Shown here one piece after another: positions 7,355-7,901 of a DNA stretch of 7,901 bases. The notes beneath the pieces were generated by a model. The model did no database searches and had not been told where the DNA came from. It was given only the letters and a program-made list of their open reading frames with translations. The DNA is from Methanoregulaceae archaeon (lineage in GTDB: Archaea > Halobacteriota > Methanomicrobia > Methanomicrobiales > Methanospirillaceae), in assembly GCA_019695435.1 (NCBI GenBank), contig JACTVF010000102.1:1-7901 (forward strand). Direction: 5' to 3'. Every line of letters begins with the position of its first letter. The first letter of the stretch is position 1. A program made the translations under genes and the position numbers.

Positions 7355-7901
7355 ATGAAATTAGCTCCAATTGTTTTATTTACATATAATCGGCCTTGGC
7401 ATACTCAGGAAACGATAAATGCGCTTACAAAGAATGGATATGCGAAGGAAAGTGAATTATTTATCTATTCCGATTGCGAAAAAAATGAAACCGATACGGA
7501 AAAAGTTCGTGCGGTTAGGAATTATTTAAAGACAATACAGGGTTTTAAAAAAATAACCATTATTGAGCGCGAAAAAAACATTGGCCTTGCAAGGAATATC
7601 GCGGATGGGGTCACTGAAGTAGTGAATAAGTTTGGAAGAGTAATTGTTCTAGAAGATGATTGTATTGTATCTCTTAACTTTCTCTCTTTTATGAATAACG
7701 CCCTCGATTTTTATGAGAATACAAAAAAAATCTGGCATATCAGTGGCTGGAACTACCCCATTGAACCGGATGGCCTGCCTGAAACCTTCCTGTGGCGAGT
7801 CATGAACTGCTGGGGATGGGCAACATGGGCGGATCGCTGGAAGCATTTCGAGCGCAATCCCGAAAGACTTATTAACGAATTTTCCATAGATGAGATCAAC
7901 C
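7355..7901 (+). CDS. Glycosyltransferase, GT2-like GT-A fold (3' end outside window)
   Basis: ATG at 7355 follows the wzt stop by one base and the frame stays open to the window end (182 full codons), so the gene is partial. The N-terminus MKLAPIVLFTYNRPWHTQET is the first beta-strand and nucleotide-binding region of GT-A transferases. NIGLARNIADGVTEVV (75-90) and VIVLEDDCIV (97-105) follow; Glu-Asp-Asp at 100-102 takes the place of the metal-binding DxD. CWGWATWADRW at 152-162 is a strong signature of a group of surface-polysaccharide transferases. It probably adds a sugar to the glycan exported by Wzm/Wzt; donor and acceptor cannot be read from the sequence. Composition changes within the gene: about 30-45% GC up to 7740, then 58%. 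Tight spacing to wzt implies co-transcription. Confidence 0.85.
   Translation, partial: MKLAPIVLFTYNRPWHTQETINALTKNGYAKESELFIYSDCEKNETDTEKVRAVRNYLKTIQGFKKITIIEREKNIGLARNIADGVTEVVNKFGRVIVLEDDCIVSLNFLSFMNNALDFYENTKKIWHISGWNYPIEPDGLPETFLWRVMNCWGWATWADRWKHFERNPERLINEFSIDEIN

Overview
This window is part of a cell-surface polysaccharide locus. Every gene lies on the + strand. The layout is three enzyme steps for nucleotide sugars plus GalU, followed by an ABC-type glycan exporter, a radical-SAM/SPASM-like protein and a glycosyltransferase. Ordinary genes here are about 50-57% GC by hand count. Shine-Dalgarno matches to the archaeal/bacterial anti-SD are clear, I saw no convincing bacterial -35/-10 boxes, and AT-rich TATA-like stretches occur. 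Protein sequences and codon style remind me of methanogenic archaea of the Methanomicrobiales (Methanoregula/Methanosphaerula type). That assignment is inference, and a bacterial host is not excluded.

Left block (1-4035): gmd (5' end outside the window), fcl, ugd and galU are tightly packed, with gaps of 30 and 30 bases and then a 4-base overlap. Gmd and Fcl convert GDP-mannose to GDP-L-fucose. GalU makes UDP-glucose and Ugd oxidises it to UDP-glucuronate. The block therefore supplies a fucose donor (or other GDP-deoxyhexose) and a uronic acid donor for a glycan.

Middle block (4036-5957): a 90-base spacer holds an AT-rich promoter candidate, a 10-bp palindrome and an 11-codon mini-ORF. It precedes wzm, the six-helix permease of an ABC-2 polysaccharide exporter. 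Instead of wzt, the next gene is a very AT-rich radical-SAM/SPASM-like protein whose cluster-binding motif is abnormal (Cys-x5-His-x2-Cys).

Right block (5958-7901): a 130-base spacer with a 34-codon small ORF is followed by wzt, the exporter ATPase with a C-terminal substrate-recognition domain. One base later comes a glycosyltransferase that runs off the window. Base composition is mosaic: the ATPase half of wzt is mid-40s to 50% GC, the Wzt-C domain and the 5' part of the glycosyltransferase are about 28-38%, and the glycosyltransferase jumps back to about 58% near 7740. This looks like recombinational exchange of the glycan-specific parts (export specificity domain, transferase, radical-SAM gene) in a locus whose housekeeping sugar genes are stable.

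I saw no tRNA, rRNA, CRISPR array, insertion sequence or tandem repeat. No stretch longer than about 130 bases lacks a gene.
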